Positions 1 through 14,340 of a DNA stretch of 64,000 nucleotides are shown one piece after another. A program made the position numbers and the translations under genes. The stretch's first letter is position 1, and each line of letters opens with the position of its first letter. This stretch comes from Chionis minor (lineage: Eukaryota > Chordata > Aves > Charadriiformes > Chionididae), in the NCBI GenBank assembly GCA_013398295.1, contig VZSF01003594.1, positions 62,001 to 126,000 on the forward strand. The letters run 5' to 3'. A model generated the notes under the pieces. It did no database searches, had not been told where the DNA came from, and saw only the letters and a program-made list of their open reading frames with translations.

Positions 1-1136
1 AGCTACCACTGATCCTGTCGGGTTGTTCCAAGGTAGAAGGAAGATCTCCAAAATGCCTCCCCCAGTGCTGGAGCTCTGGCCCCGGTGCATCAGCTGGAAC
101 AGCTGGAAGCGTGGGAATCCCCTTTTCAGCTGGCTCATAGGGAACAGGTCAACACAATGCGTCTATGAGCAACGACGTCAGAATTCCAACTGCAGGTTGC
201 CTGAATACAAGATATGACATAATTTCTACCACATCTACCTGTACCAAGGTCTCTGTTCCCCTCTCAGCATCAACACCGGCTGCTGAGTAACATAAAAGCC
301 TTTTGCAATGCTAAACCAACACATGATGAGCCAAAAATGCCATTGAATGAAGCAGCAGAAAAAATACCAAACACAGAAGCAAAATCCTGATTCTGTTAGC
401 TATAAATGCCATGATATTTCCTATGTATTTTCCTCCCTTTCTTACAAAAGGTGAAACACAGGGCTTCTGACAATAATATTCATATGCACAAAGCTCACAT
501 CAAAGTCATTCTGTCTTTTGCCTGCATGAAAACTCTATCATTAAGACAGTAAAGAGGCAATATTAAAGGTAAAGCCATAGTGTGGCTGTCACTGAGTTCA
601 AGAAACACAGTTGCATAGTTCTTTTAATATATGTAGATATTTTTAAAATATTGTTTTCAACGCATCCAGAATGCATATTAAAAAAACCCAAACCTCTGAA
701 AATAACAATGCCTGCCTGTATACTAAGTTTGAGCAATGGGTAAATGCTAAAAATAACAATGTTGGAAAAATAGTTTCATGCTTACACAAATCCCAACTTT
801 ACCACATGCAGCTGTGCCACATTAGCTGTGCCTTGATGAATGTTGTGTAATAAGCGGAGGAGCAGAGGTTGGCCTACATTTGGCTTGGGTGCGCTTGCTG
901 CTGAAATTGGGATGTGCTGGTTTCAGCTCCCCAAACGAGGAGCAGCTGCTCCAGCCTCCATGCAGAAGAGGGCTGAGGCAGGGTTTGCGTGCTAGACACT
1001 GGGCAGGACGTTTGATTGCTGTAATCATCTAGATATGCAGATATATTTCAATGCATAACTGGTAGAAGGTCATTGTGAGAATCTATCGAGTATCCAAATA
1101 GGAAATACAACTCCATACCAGTCAATATGAATTTCC

Positions 1137-1325
1137 AATGAGCGTCTGGAGCCATCCGGGTGTCAAAAAAGACAATCTTTACAGTGACAAGACTGATTCA
1201 GACCTTATTGATGTAACCCACAATATTACTGCTCTTGAGCAAAGCCGGGTAGATTACTCCGCGGTTGCGTGCCAGCTCTTATTAAAGAGCGCGTGGGGAA
1301 TTGTCAAACTTCTGAGCCGGCTATA
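1137..1325 (+). repeat. Unassigned interspersed repeat, copy 1 of a direct pair
   Basis: This stretch aligns with 2670-2860. The best part starts at 1196 with ATTCAGACCTTATTGATGTA and continues ACCCACAATATTACTGCTCTT; 35 of 41 bases match the second copy. A second matching block (TTATTAAAG, then GGGGAATTGTCAA) follows. By hand, about two thirds of its 47 bases agree, and the differences are largely C/T and G/A. This copy keeps several CpG sites that read TpG or CpA in the other. I do not recognise the family. A short inverted repeat GCTCTT-ATTA-AAGAGC lies inside it. Confidence 0.6.
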
Positions 1326-2669
1326 ATATCTGTACACTCAGAAGGCTCTTATGGCCTTTCCCCAGCAGCTCATATTCTGTTTTCAATCCATATGGAATAA
1401 TGTTAAGGAAAGGAACAAAAGGTGAAGCGATTTTCATCTTCAGCGCAACACTCGCTACTCTACTGACATAGCTGCGGATTTTGCTATTCCTTGCACAGAG
1501 GCAGAGCTTGGGGTTAGATTTTTGGCACCATCACATCTTCAGTTTGTAGTAAGATGTGTCTTAAACCTGATCCTAACCCATCCTAACCTACCTAACTGGC
1601 CAGCTGAGGCAATTTCTCCAGAGGAGATTCCTCCACCAGACTCATTCTTCACAGACGGGGGCAGAGTTCCCCGAGGACTGAAGTGGGGGAACTGTCACGC
1701 TTGTATCAGAATGGGTTTCCTGGTGTAAAAGGCTCCAAAGAAAAAGCAGATTTCATTTCTGTGTTCTGCTTTGTGATATCCACCAATGAGTTTCTTTGGT
1801 GGATACATTTGAGGAGTATCCTTTTCATTTTAAAAGGCTTTTTCTTTTTGGAGAGTAGAACATTAAAACCATATGAAGTGAAATCACTCCAGATTTATTT
1901 TTTTGTTGCTTCACTGTAATTTCCTTCTTTCCCAAAATAAGCAGTCTTCTTTGTGGAGCAGACTATCCACGGCCCTCAAGTGTTCTCAGGAACACAACAG
2001 AGGCATAAAATTGAAGGAGGGAGGTAAAATATGAGCAAATAACAGAGATCTGCAGTCTTTCAATCAACGCTTCTATACATGTCCTTGCAACCGCCATCAG
2101 GCAGACGAAACTCAAGTTAATTAAATCTTGGTCCTAATCTTTACATTCCAAAGAAAAAGGGAATAAAATCATAACTGACAAAAAGCAAGTACAAAAGTAT
2201 TTAAAAGCTGTGTTATCATATTTTTGACTATGCAGACATTACTACTTTGATCACCAAGAATTGCTGTCCCTTCATCAGGGAAGTTGTCTTAAGAAAGGAT
2301 GGAATATTTCACTTATCCCAGATCATATCTTGGGATATTCCAAAAGAAAATGAGCGTTTAAATACAGCACAGGCCCTAGAAAAACAAGTCATCAAGAGCT
2401 GTTAGAGTGCACTGGGCCATTGCGGTATACTTCATAACTTCTGGGGTCAGCAGAGTACGTGGTCCATTTCCAGCTTCTCTAAATATCTCCGGCAAAGGCA
2501 TGTGGAAACACTCCTATATCTGCATTTGTAACTCCAACTTTAACTACTGTTCCTAACATTATATATTCTTAAATACGATCCTAAATTGTTCAGTTTCTCG
2601 TGGCATAAAGCCAAATGCAGGCCCCAGTCCTGCCAAAAGTAAACCTTAACACTATTTGGTTTGGTTTTC

Positions 2670-2860
2670 CCATGAATATTTATAGTAGTGCAGGTGTCGG
2701 AGACTCTTTCCAGTGAAAAAAAAACCCTTATTCAGGTTTTATTGATGTAACTCACGATATTAGTGCTCTTCTACAAAACAAGGTCAAACTGAAGTTATAT
2801 GTCAGACTTCATTAAAGTGTGTATTGGGAATTATCAACTGGTAATGCTCGCTGACCCGAG
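2670..2860 (+). repeat. Unassigned interspersed repeat, copy 2 of a direct pair
   Basis: The core starts at 2730 with ATTCAGGTTTTATTGATGTA followed by ACTCACGATATTAGTGCTCTT, and later CATTAAAG and TTGGGAATTATCAA. It lies in the same orientation as copy 1, about 1.53 kb downstream, and looks CpG-decayed relative to it. Upstream, a GGTGTC and a CAGTGA block also align with copy 1, extending the match leftwards. Confidence 0.6.
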
Positions 2861-5800
2861 CCTCTTGCAGTTCATGAACGTTAGCGAGGCTTTCTCGTGC
2901 CACTTATTTGCAACATGTTGCACAGTCAGCTAAGTAGTATTGGTAAGAAAATGAACCAAAAGTTACCTGACTCTCGTTATCGTTGCAATATTGCAAACCT
3001 GGTGATGTTGTCGGCTGCAAGTATGGCTTGCACCTCCACTTGCCAGTTTCAAGTCTTTCTTCTTGACCCACAGCAAGCATTTGAAAATGAAGTGTTCTTG
3101 CCTTAGCCAGGAAAAATAATCCCCTTTGGAGGCTGTGACCTTTTAGCAAGAACCATTGTGGATCAGAGAGCTGGTCTTTGAAACTTGCAGCAAAGCTGCG
3201 AAATCCGCACAAAAATGGTTTTGGTTCAACTGCATCCCCTCCCTTCCCACAGAAAGCTTTGGAAAGAAACAAAAGAAATAAAAGTTCTCAGTTTCCTCTA
3301 CTTCCTATTCTAGATGTATTCTCAAGATAAATGAAATTAGGTCGTGTATTCGATGTGGCACACATGCACTATTTATGGTCTGCAATCAAGCTGCAAGCTG
3401 TGGAGTTCAGTGCCACTGTCTATCATGAAGTCAAACTCTGAGGCTAAATAACTTAATATCCTTAAATTTTGTCTCCACCATATATTCATGCTACGGAGAG
3501 CAGACGCCTCAGCTGAAGGCCCCAAAGTAATTTGTTTGGAGTGCTGACCTCCCTTTGAAGTATTACTAGTATCTGTCACTGTTATATTCATGATGGTAGA
3601 TGAGATTTACCAGTCCTTGTTGCCTGTGTTATCAAATTGCTTAACTTAAATATTTTAAATGGAAAATGGTTTTGCATTTTTACTGACACAGGGAGTAATT
3701 CAGACACAGGGCTTTGCAGTACAGCAGAGGGAAATACTTCTGAAGCCAGTGACTCACTGACGTTTCTCCTACAGTCTCGATGTGTTAACGTACAACAAGA
3801 GAATTCCAGCCAGATACTATGTTGAATCCCTGATTAACAACAGGAAGAGAAAGAGAAGATCATTTTCACTCCAGAGAGTGAAGAGAGACAGGGCTGAGGA
3901 ACTCCGCTGGACTACAAGCCCATCCTAGTTTTCTCTATGTATTTCACATCACGCTTTGTTGCACTCATGGCATTCATTTTTTTGCATGGTTGGTTGTGGG
4001 GTTTTTCCCCCCAAAGCGTACATTTGGTAACTTCCAGAACTGTCAAAAAGATATGGAAAATAAAGAAAATTATGCTTAGTTGCAGTGAGACTATCAGAAT
4101 CCAGTAAATAAACATTTCCCATGCTTGCTTCTTTTTCTTCTAGCAAGCAAGAATGCGCCCCATTCTTGCTAAAATTAATGTAATCTAATTATTTTCCCAA
4201 ATCTGAGGAAAATCTGAGATTCCTGTAGGCTTTAGAGAGCTTCCTTGTACTGAAGTTCAGTGGGAGCTGGTAACCTGATTTCTGTAGATGCCTCTGAAGA
4301 GTCCAACTGTAAAATTAGACAAAAAATAAAAAAAGTATTTTAAAAGTGATTTGGCATGTCTCGGTTGATAAGTGCCTATCAAGTCATCCAAAAGGTTTTC
4401 TTGTCCCCCAAAAAAACTGTGGGCAAAGATTTTGCTTAAAAAAAAAGGACGCAACCAAATTTGCTTGATATTTTAAAAAGCAATCATGTTCCATAATATT
4501 TAGAAACCACAGCTCACGTAAGAGATACATTGCTGATTGTATACATAACAAAGACGTTTCAAACTGACATACGTTTGTATGGCTTTAACTAATTAGGTGA
4601 GTTTTATACCTATTAAATTAACCAATACAAAACACTGTGTGAACCCCCTTAATTCAATTCTATTATGGTTTTATTTGCTTTGGGAAATGTACAAGTAGAA
4701 ACTCAATCAAGGAAAAATACCCCTGCTACTCCGATATATGTCTCCAGCTGGTAGCTGTTCACAATCCTAAGTAATTGGGGAGGGGAAGTCAAATAAATAA
4801 AATCTCTGTATTTTATTCTATTAACTGTTCTATTAACATCTCTCAGAGAAATAAGAATAACATTGGGGATAGAGAACTGATCAATATTCACCTCAAAGTA
4901 GACCGGTTAAGCGCACTAATTAAATCAAAAAGTCTGAACATTAGAGTCACAATAGCAAAGCAGAGGTTTTGTACTCACCAGCCTGCTGAGGTGGGATATT
5001 TCTGTGCACTTTACCGGGCCGCTGTTACAGATTGAAATTCCTGGGAAGGTCACGGCCAGCACAAATTTGAGGCCACACCAACTTATCATCTGTCCAAGTA
5101 TTTGCAAAACGCAAAGTTCACTTTTAAGCATCTTTTCCCTTTACCCTCAGGGGCCGTAGCGCCCATCAACAGCTTGTGGCACAAGTTCCCGATGGTCAAG
5201 GTCGCAGTGATCCCCGTTTCAGCAATGATCTTGCAGTCCCGAAGATCTGCTCTGACGTGTTTTCTGTGTGAGGAAGGTAGTGGGCAGAGATCACAGAAAC
5301 GCACGTGCACGTCCAAGTTTGCGCCTTCCCTCCTTGTTCACCGTTCAGCACATTCCCATTCATTACAGGCAATTGCCCAAAATAACAACCGGTGCGCTCT
5401 CGTCTATCAGAGGCAGCCACAACACTGTCTTGTCGCATTCAGTCAAATATTCCTCTATTGCCTCGTGTCAAGTTCTGTTTGTGTATTGTCAATCTAACAA
5501 CCGCTCCAGAAACGTAGGGATGGTCTTTGCAGAAAGGGCTCTCCAAGCATGACATGTGGATGAACGTGCAAGGCACATGCTTGGCATGAAGCTTGCTAGC
5601 TGGGTTTTGGAACTGGATGGAGAAGCTAAGCATTGCCTTCAACTTAACAGCAGGCTGCATGGTTTCCCCAGTGGGATTCTGAACCGGGCTGTCCAGATGA
5701 CACTGGGGTGGCAGTTGCACATCCCAGAAAGAGCCATGTATCCATCCCCAGAAAGCCAAGAGGCCGCGATGTTGAATACGACCTGGAGTATCCCAAAAGC

Positions 5801-6634
5801 CTGCTGCCAGGATATTGTCTTTTCTAGAAAATGTATTTACAAAAAATAAGGAAGCGTCAGAAATACCACGCCATATAAGCTGTACCAAAAATACCCCTGT
5901 TATTTGCAACAGAAGGAAGATGTTTACACTATTAACTACAAAGAGGTTACAGGAAACTCTTGGATTTCTTGTCAGTGTACAAAGCTTAGAAATAATATTT
6001 TGCTGAGATAAATGCCTTTTATATTTGCTTTTTAAAATAGTAGCTACTTTATATTTTAACTATGACCTTTCCATCTGTTGGGTCAAGGATATCGGCTGAC
6101 CGTGGAGTTCAAAGTGAAATAATTCCCAACAGACACTACATTTTATTTTTTCTAAAAGACAGCTTTAGCCTTTGGCTCCAAGTCAATTCTAAGAATTACA
6201 ATGATTCTTAGGTTTTGCTGAAGAAAAATGAATAACCACATGTTTTCCCTAAACCGTAAGTCTCTTTCCATCCATCTCTTTCCTACAGCTAGTACTCAGC
6301 CTAACCTAACTGTGTGCCGCTCAGTCTAAGCTAAGTGCAATCGCTGTGTTGGCAATACAGACTTTAGAATAATTATCGTCACAAAAGTCTTAGATGATTT
6401 TCCCGTGGCGTATAGCAGTAATATAAAAGGAAAAACAGTACCTCAGGTTACTCAGCCTATTATTAACACTGTGGCTTTACTGAGAAATTTAATGGCACTG
6501 TCACAATGCGATGCTGACATATATGTCACAATAATACTGTCATACCTGCTGCACCTATGAAATGCAACTTCTGGAAGTGTTTGAGTAATCTCTACTCCGC
6601 AAAATGAGGATACTCTTGTTGAGGCAACTTTGAT

Positions 6635-6688
6635 ACCCCTTCCCTTCTTCGCTTCACCTTCCCCTTCCCTTCTCTTCTTCTTCTCTTG
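6635..6688. repeat. Pyrimidine-rich low-complexity tract
   Basis: A run of C and T with very few purines (TACCCCTTCCCTTCTTCGCT and onward to CTTCTTCTTCTCTT). It could be a decayed (TTCCC)n or (CTT)n repeat. No gene is adjacent. Confidence 0.7.
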
Positions 6689-9600
6689 GCCATTGAGAGT
6701 TAGGGAACAAATACAGCCAGGGAAGTTTAAGCTAGTCTAATGGCAAGGCCAGTTCAGACCATGGCATCTCCATCACTGATGGTTCAGAGACGGTTGGAAA
6801 AACGGCCATCAAAAATCTGGCAAGTGTGGCTGGTCCTGCCCTGGGGCAGAGGACAGCTCAGGCGTGTGAAGTTTCTACCTACAGCTAGAAAAACCTCTCA
6901 GAGTTCTGACCCCTGTTTCCCTCCCCAGGTGTATCTGCCCGGCCGCCCCTGGCAGAGAGGCCACCGCGGGGCAGGGGCAGCTGGACACCTGTGGGCCTGG
7001 CTGTCCACCCCTCCTCACCCCTGCAGAAGGGGACGAGGTTAGAGAGTTACTGGGCCAAAATCTTCTATGGCAAGACCTATTCCTGCTGTTCGTCAATAAA
7101 CGTCTAGCTGCAGGGTTTTTAAAGGTTTGTATAGGCTCTATATAAGTTTTAGAGGTACGTAAATACCTAATTGCATTTACAGAATATCACAATTCAGAAT
7201 ATACAGAATATTACAAATATTCCCCTCAGTCTGGCTGACCCAGGGCTCTTCAGTACTTGATGGCACTGATTTCTCTATAACCTTAGACAGCAGATGCTTA
7301 CTCTCTTGTGAAAGGTAAAATACAAAGAAACTAAGGAAAAAGACAGGAAAAGTTGTTAGAAGAGGCAGAGAAGGTAAGGCAATAACTTCTGCGAAGGTGA
7401 AACCATTCTGCTGAATCTAGTTCTCTCAGGCAGAACTGAAGTAGACAAAACACATGTTGGCATCTTAGTGCTTAGTTTTTCTTTCTTCCCATTTCTTCAT
7501 CATAAAATGAAGGAAAGTATTTCCTCTCCCTTCTTAGATCTATCCATCAGACAACAGATCAGTAGAGCTGTGTCGAAAAAAAGAATAATGTTTCCAAAGC
7601 AATAGAAATTCTTGAAGAAGGAGCTATGTATTTGCTTGATAAATTATTTCTTCATTTCTATATTCATATGAAGCACATGTATTTTCACGCACCATTGAAC
7701 AGAGAAATACTGTGAATTTCCATAGAAGGCTGCTATTAGGTTATTTTTCCTTTACTGAAGTTATTTGCCATGGCTCTTCAAAGCACAATAGCAAGCCTTG
7801 CTATCCTTCCTGCACCCTGTTGAGTGCAGGTGGAAATTATTTTTTTTAAATGTTATTAATTAAAGATAGTTTCGGATTTTACTTAAAATAAATGCAAAGT
7901 GTTTACTTAAAGTGTTTTCTCAGAATCAGACTGTGTTTTCAAACTAACTTGACAGGATCCTGATATTACAGGAATGCAAGACTCAAGCAAAGTCACTATT
8001 AGAAATGGATTGATACCGATTTATCATGGAAACGTGATGTTCAGTAGGATCGAGGCAAAGAGGAGATGCTCAGGAAGATCCCCGCAAAGCTAAGCAGGAC
8101 CCGGGATGGGCTGGCACAGGCTAACGAGGAGCTGAAAGACGAGCACGAACCCAAGCTCGAAACTCCGGCGCAGGGCGATGGAAGCCAGCTGCTCTCAGGA
8201 AAGCAGAAGACATCAACCAGAAGATACCAAGGAGGAGGAAAATGGGCTGTTAGGGTCTTCTACATTGAGAGGCTGATTTTTTCACCCGATTTCCCAAGTT
8301 TTCTATAAGCAGGGGTTTGGAGGGTACCAGCAGTGCGGCAGCATGGCAAGCAAGTTCCCCACTGAGCAGGGACTGAGTTTCCTTGTCCCACAAGTTTTCA
8401 ACAGTTTGCAGAGAAGTTGCATGCGAGACAGGGTGTAAATCTGTGATTTCCACCTACCCCGCTCCCCCGCCTTTTTTTGTCAGGGCAGTCAAATTAATTG
8501 GTTTCAACTTTTTTAAAGTAGAAGTTCATTAAAATTTTGAAAAATTGCCATCACAGGAAACAGCACAATCTTCGGTTAACAGTGTCAACCTGCTATTGCA
8601 CTGGCTTCTTTTTCTTCTTAATTGGATGTGTCGAATCAAATTCTGCTTAGCAAACAGGTTTGATTTTGGCAAATCAGCATTTTTTTCCAGTAGGAGAAAA
8701 AGTTGTCAAGAAATTCCCAACCATCTCAAATGATTTCCCAAATGTGGCTGTAGCTTAATGAAGTCGTAGCCTATTTAAAACTACATTCTGGTATCTTTTA
8801 GGTCTTCCTGAAGTATCAAGGGACAATCAGTCACCACTTTTACTCAATAAGCTAGGAGATGATACTACAGGAATCAATGCAGCTCTGTGGAGGTTTGAAA
8901 GATATGCATATATTGGAGAAAGCAGTAAATAAAAATGAAGCCTCACTGGAATTTAATTTAAGTATCCAATGGGCGAGTTTGTACTTGTGTGCATGTATAA
9001 ATAACTGAGCCAAAGGAAAGGGGAACTTGTAAACTTAGCGAGTACTGACTAATATACAAAAAATAAGGCCAATGCCACCAAGATGCACTCTGCTATTCTG
9101 GTTCTGCATTAATTTACATAAAGGTCCTTGCTGATTGGATGCAGATAATTCTGGCTCTCCACTCCATTGGGAAAAATCAGTTTGGGGATATTACAGACTA
9201 AACCAACATTTTCCCACTATGTTACCAGTGTTTGTCACACATTCCAAGTTCCATTGCTCATACAGGTAAGTTTGTGTTTCCAAAGGTAACAGGAGTGTCA
9301 CTGGGACTGGGAGCATGAAAAAAGTAGAAAAAATAATATTGTCTCAATATTTAGCTTATACTACTACTGGTAAGATTTCTAAAGACTTCTTGGGCAACTC
9401 AAAATTAACATTTCTTCAGTCTCCTTAAATTATCAAGCGTTATGAAAATAGACAAGGTCATTGTTTTATCTGCAATAAAGTCGAAGGAATTGCTGGAGAT
9501 ACAGCAAGAGTATTACACATATAATTACCACTGTGGTAATTTATTCAATAAAGCTCTCATTTAATTATAGGAACCTATTACACTGAGTGATGTGTTAAGC

Positions 9601-9860
9601 GTGATTTATCTCTCAGACGTAAATATTGAGAAAGAGGCCTCCCGCAATGAGAGCAGCTCCTCGCCGGTCTCCAGTTGCGTTTCACGTTGGAGTGCTGATA
9701 CGAGGGAAGGGCACATCGGTGGGTCACCCAGCCACCGGGTGGTCTGTGTGCCCGGGGATTTACAGGCAGAAAAGCAGGTGGGACATGCGGTGCGGTCTGA
9801 AACAGCGCTGCACGCCTCCACCACTTGCCCCAGGGCTCGCAACTGGGAGCTGTGCTTCAT

Positions 9861-9965
9861 ATCACAGAATCACAGAAAGGTTTGGGTTGGAAGGGACCTT
9901 AAAGACCATCTAGTTCCAACCCACCTGCCGTGGCAGGGACGCCTCCCACTAGACCAGGTTGCTGA
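9861..9965 (-). mobile_element. CR1 LINE, short 3'-end fragment with terminal octamer repeat
   Basis: The plus strand reads ATCACAGAATCACAGAAAGG and then TTTGGGTTGGAAGGGACC, CATCTAGTTCCAACCCACC and CTAGACCAGGTTGCT. The two copies of ATCACAGA are the antisense of the CR1 3'-terminal octamer repeat (ATTCTGTG-type). Only about 105 bp remain, so it is severely 5'-truncated. The open frames crossing it have no meaning. Confidence 0.93.
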
Positions 9966-12900
9966 ACCTTATATCAGCGCCTTACAAGTCGGCACTCAAG
10001 GCAGTGGTCATTTTGGAAACCCTTAGCGTCATCTGCTGGAAGCATGACTGATGTCTCCTTGCTCTTCAGGAGCGTGGCCCTCAGCCACCAGTTGCAGACA
10101 CAAGCCGGTGGTGACCTGTGACGTATGGTCCATGTTATGTCCTCTCTCTGCGCTCCGCTCACCAACAGACACTGTTGACAAAGTCGAAATGGTAGAAATT
10201 TGTCAGTAAGCCTGCCCTCCTCCTGCATCCATCAAGAGACTGCACCTGAAATAATAAAGTATGAATCCATACCACTTTGTGCTAACTTAGAAATAGAGAG
10301 AATCTTTTTTTCATAATGTGGAAAAATAAACATCCCTCATACTTGCAAATAAGTTGTATCTTATTGGTAGGATCTTACGCACCTGTACAGGCTCGCAGCT
10401 GCCTGCCTGCACTCGCTTCTCTTCCTCCTCTGCCCTTGGGTTATCCAAAAGCCAACGGAGACTCTGCACAAAGCTGTTAAATCCCAGAGCTTTTAAAGGG
10501 AATGATATTTAGAGCTGTAATAAGTCACTGCCTCTGCACGTGCTGTACCTGTCCTGTTTTAATACCAAAATCATGGCAAATCACTCTATTACTTAAGTCT
10601 TTTCCTTCACAGATCTCAGAGCTTTCACAAAAAAACAGGAGAATGAAGCAGTTTATATTTGAACGTAACACATTTTTCAACATCCACTTCTCAGAAGATG
10701 CTCCCTTATTTTATCACAAATTTAAACAACAACAAAAACCTCAAGCTCAGTCAAACCCAGCCATGTCAAGCCTGACAGACGTTGATGACACTCATAAAAG
10801 GCACAGCTTTCTAAAGAGACATCTTTCTCGTGGAAAGCGTTAGCCAATTGATAATACAGGTAACATTCAGCACTCTACATCTACGCTGATATATAAAACT
10901 GCTGTCAAAGCTGCTGTCTTTATTGACATCATCATGAATACTTTGCTCCCGAGGCAAAGACGTTATTGTCAGAAGTAGCTGAAGACATCATCGAAGATAT
11001 TTCTCAGTTTAACTAAGTAAAAGTCTGTTGTTAGAAACTCTTTGGGATTCCTTAACATCAGAAAAAGGCTGAAGGAGTCCCACTCACAATATCACGTCTC
11101 ACTTAAAGTCTTCAAAGAGCATTTTAACATGGGGTTGGGTTGGTGAGATCCGTCACTCCAGCCATGGGTTAACCTGGCTCCAACTGCCCACGCCACGTCT
11201 CATCCCCTGCGTGTGGACCTGGCTGGGGGTCACCCGGGCTTAGAGGAATAAACACACTTGCCTGCAAACCACCACTGTTACACCATGAAAAACCCCACCG
11301 ATGTTCGGATGGGCACTGCTTAGGGACATCCATGGAGGAGCAAAGCATAAATCCCGCTGTGCCCATTGCTGCCCCTGTTGCTGCATTCTCTCTAAGCATA
11401 CACTGAAAATAATACCATAAATAAAAGGAATAAACCATTGCCTCCCTCAGCACTGACCTTATTTAACCTTGCTACAATTTGACAGTTAAAACAAGCCACT
11501 GAAGACCAAATCTACAAAAAGATTTCAACCATTTGCCACCTAGTGGAATCAAAACCCAGAGGAGCTTCCTCAGGAGCAAGCTGGTGTCTCGGTCCCCTTG
11601 TGGTCTCAGCCCTTCCTAACGACCCCCTGCGCCCATCAGGGGATCCGAGGTGAGCACAGACCTGCACCATTTCACCCCACTCCCGCCCCCATGACATTTT
11701 ATCCCACTCAGCTCTTACCTCTAATCTAATTTGACTGAGATGGAGAAACCTCACGCTCTCTAGAGATCGATTCTCTGCAAGCGCAGCACATAAATGAATA
11801 TTTTACAAGTCATATAAATGCAGCCCTTTCCATTTTTCTTTTCCACTTCTGCTGGATGAAGGCAGACACTGGTACCAATTTACGGCATTAAGCTCCCATC
11901 TCAGGGGCAGGCAGAGATTCCCAATGTTCCAGCCCAGCCCCTCGCCAACCTCCCCCTTCTAGGGCTCCCTCCTAAGCACCAAATATAACATAAGCTGCTG
12001 TTTAGCGTGTAACTTTTGGCATCATTTTAACTCTCGCTCAGCTGCAACAGTCAATTATTAAAAATAAGTCATTGCTCATTTGTTCTAGAAAATGTCTTCC
12101 AGAGGTCCTGTGCGTCAGTGGTCTGCGGTGACCTCTTTGTTGGTAAAAACCAATCTGCACCGAAACGACTGATGTGTGAAACTTTCTTTAATAAGAAAAT
12201 GCTCTCTGCATACAGCTACATTCTTTAGCACCTAGTGGTCAATAGCTAAATATGATGTACCTTAAATGTGGCTATAGGGAATTAACACCTGACACCCGAG
12301 GATGCTGCCGCAATAGCCCTACGCTTTTGACTTCAAAGGCAACAGAAGCGTAATATTGAGATCAAAGACTTCCAGCACAATTACAGGTTTTGAAGTCTGC
12401 AAGCCACAGAAATTGGAGGCATTTTAGTTCGTTTGCTCTTGTCATCTTCTGAACTCCTGAATACTTTGAGTCACTGGTCAAACTTTTGATGCAAACTAAT
12501 GTTTTGATGCACAAGGATCTGAAGATGCCAGGGAATTCCAGATTAATCCACGCTGACAGTGAGGGCTCTCTTCAGCTTTCCATCAATTGTGCAGAGAGTT
12601 TGCAAGGTTTGAGAAAAAACACCTCTGCTATATGTTCTGCTGAAAAGTAAGCTCTGCTACTTGGGGTAAGCACCGTCTTTTCAAATATCCATATGCAGAA
12701 GGCCGTATTTTTGGACGAGGCACACAAAAACGTAACAAGTTGTCTCTACATTTCATTGCCAGCGGAATAGTTCACCCTTGTTTGTGCCCCCTCCAATAGA
12801 CACAACAGCAGCAAATCAATTAAAATTCCAGGTTCCCTTGCACGCTGCTGTTCTGCCATTTTAGGTTCCTCTTCTTGCAGCTTTATTCCATTGGTACCTG

Positions 12901-14323
12901 GTTTATTCATGTATGTGACCATTCGCTCATTGCCGTCATTGGCTGAGCAGCACTTTTCCATCCAGAGTTGCACAGGATACAAGTATAGGTCTAATGTCAC
13001 TCCTAAAACCATAACCAAGGAGTGCGTCCAGCCCAGCTTTCACTTACAATCAACACATCACACACAGTCAGACGCTCAGAAACGTCCCGCTGCACCGTGG
13101 CAGGTACACAGCCGCCCATTTCCTGGTACAGACGTTTCTCAAATGTCTTTGTCCTTTTCGGTATTCAAACAATCTTTTCCTCTTGCTCATCTGCGTGCTT
13201 TTATCAATATTGGTTATCTTGGTTCTTCTCATGAAACTTATCCAGATTGGTACAGGATGTATCATTTCAAAGAGACAATTGTGCTTATTGTGAAATTCAG
13301 TATTTTCAGGGGAAAGTATTTTGAACTTCTTGCTCCGCAGCCGTTTGCAACCCAACTCTCCAAACCACAGTGAATGTTCCATCCCTTTCCCCAGTTCTTG
13401 AACGGAAGAGCAGACCCTGTTTAAGGCTAACCTATGGCACAGGCTATAGCATACATCCAATAATTGCTCAATTACCACAACAACACGTCCATGCTTAATA
13501 TTTCAAACGAACTATAAAGCTCTGGTAACAACCATTTTAACCAGCCCTTGCAATCCATATTGTTTAATGACTCAAAGTCCTATCAGACAGTGCTGAGGGT
13601 AAAACCTGGCCAAGGCAAATTCCACTTCAAAAGTAAAATACAGGCAAACATCATGGCTGGCCGGAGTAGCAGCCCCTCGGAGCCTGTCCGCATGGGAGAA
13701 GCTCGGTTCTGTTGGAGTTTCTGGAGACTAAGAAAGAGAAAAGCTGTCAGCACTCTGCGCGTGGGGATTCCCGAAAGTCGCATTACATTACATGCTTAAG
13801 TGTTCAGCTTGGAAACCAAATTGCTTATCCTTTATGAGAGATAATCTTTGAATGTAGCAGTGCACCATGTTAACCCCATTTGTCCAGAAGACTGTCCTGG
13901 GCAGGTAAAGTGATTATAAATCTTGGCAATACTCTGTATATCTGGAGGGCTAAAGTAGAGTAACATCTTCTTTCTGCACTACAGAGTCCTTGTAAAAAGG
14001 GCTATATATAGTAATAAATCTGTTTATTTTTGTTATGGTTCTCCCATAACACTCTGACTGCTTCTTCTTTCTTTTTGAAAGCGCTTGATTGTACCATTCA
14101 CTGTCTGTTTTCAGCATCATAAAATGAAATTCACCTCATTGATCAGAAGATGACCTCTATCCAGTGCCTCTTAGATTAGAGATAACAGCAGGCTGCTGTC
14201 TAACTGAGAAATAATTTCTTCAGCTCCTCTTTATTATGATTGCTTCCTAACATGTCACTTAAAAACTGGAACGGAAAACAAATGAGAATATCTTCTCCCA
14301 GTGTTTGTATTTTGACATACCAA

Positions 14324-14340
14324 CAAACACACACACACAC
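14324..14340. repeat. Short (CA)n microsatellite
   Basis: About seven CA units (AACACACACACACACAC). It is short and in intergenic sequence. Confidence 0.8.

Larger units (their letters stand above)
1..9860. other. Intergenic, no gene recognised
   Basis: AT-rich sequence without a recognisable coding exon or RNA gene. It holds the unassigned direct-repeat pair near 1.2 and 2.75 kb and a pyrimidine tract at 6.6 kb. The longest open frame (minus 5439-5909, 156 codons) shows no domain or family resemblance. Confidence 0.65.

Noticed and set aside
5439..5909. 156-codon minus-strand open frame
   Set aside because: It has no family resemblance, domain pattern or supporting splice sites, and overlapping frames on the other strand are nearly as long. 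It looks like chance.
9592..10026. 144-codon plus-strand open frame
   Set aside because: Its right part runs through an antisense CR1 tail, so it is not a conserved gene.
12891..13373. 160-codon plus-strand open frame, the longest in the window
   Set aside because: The composition is that of translated non-coding DNA, with overlapping frames of similar length on the opposite strand and no recognisable motif.
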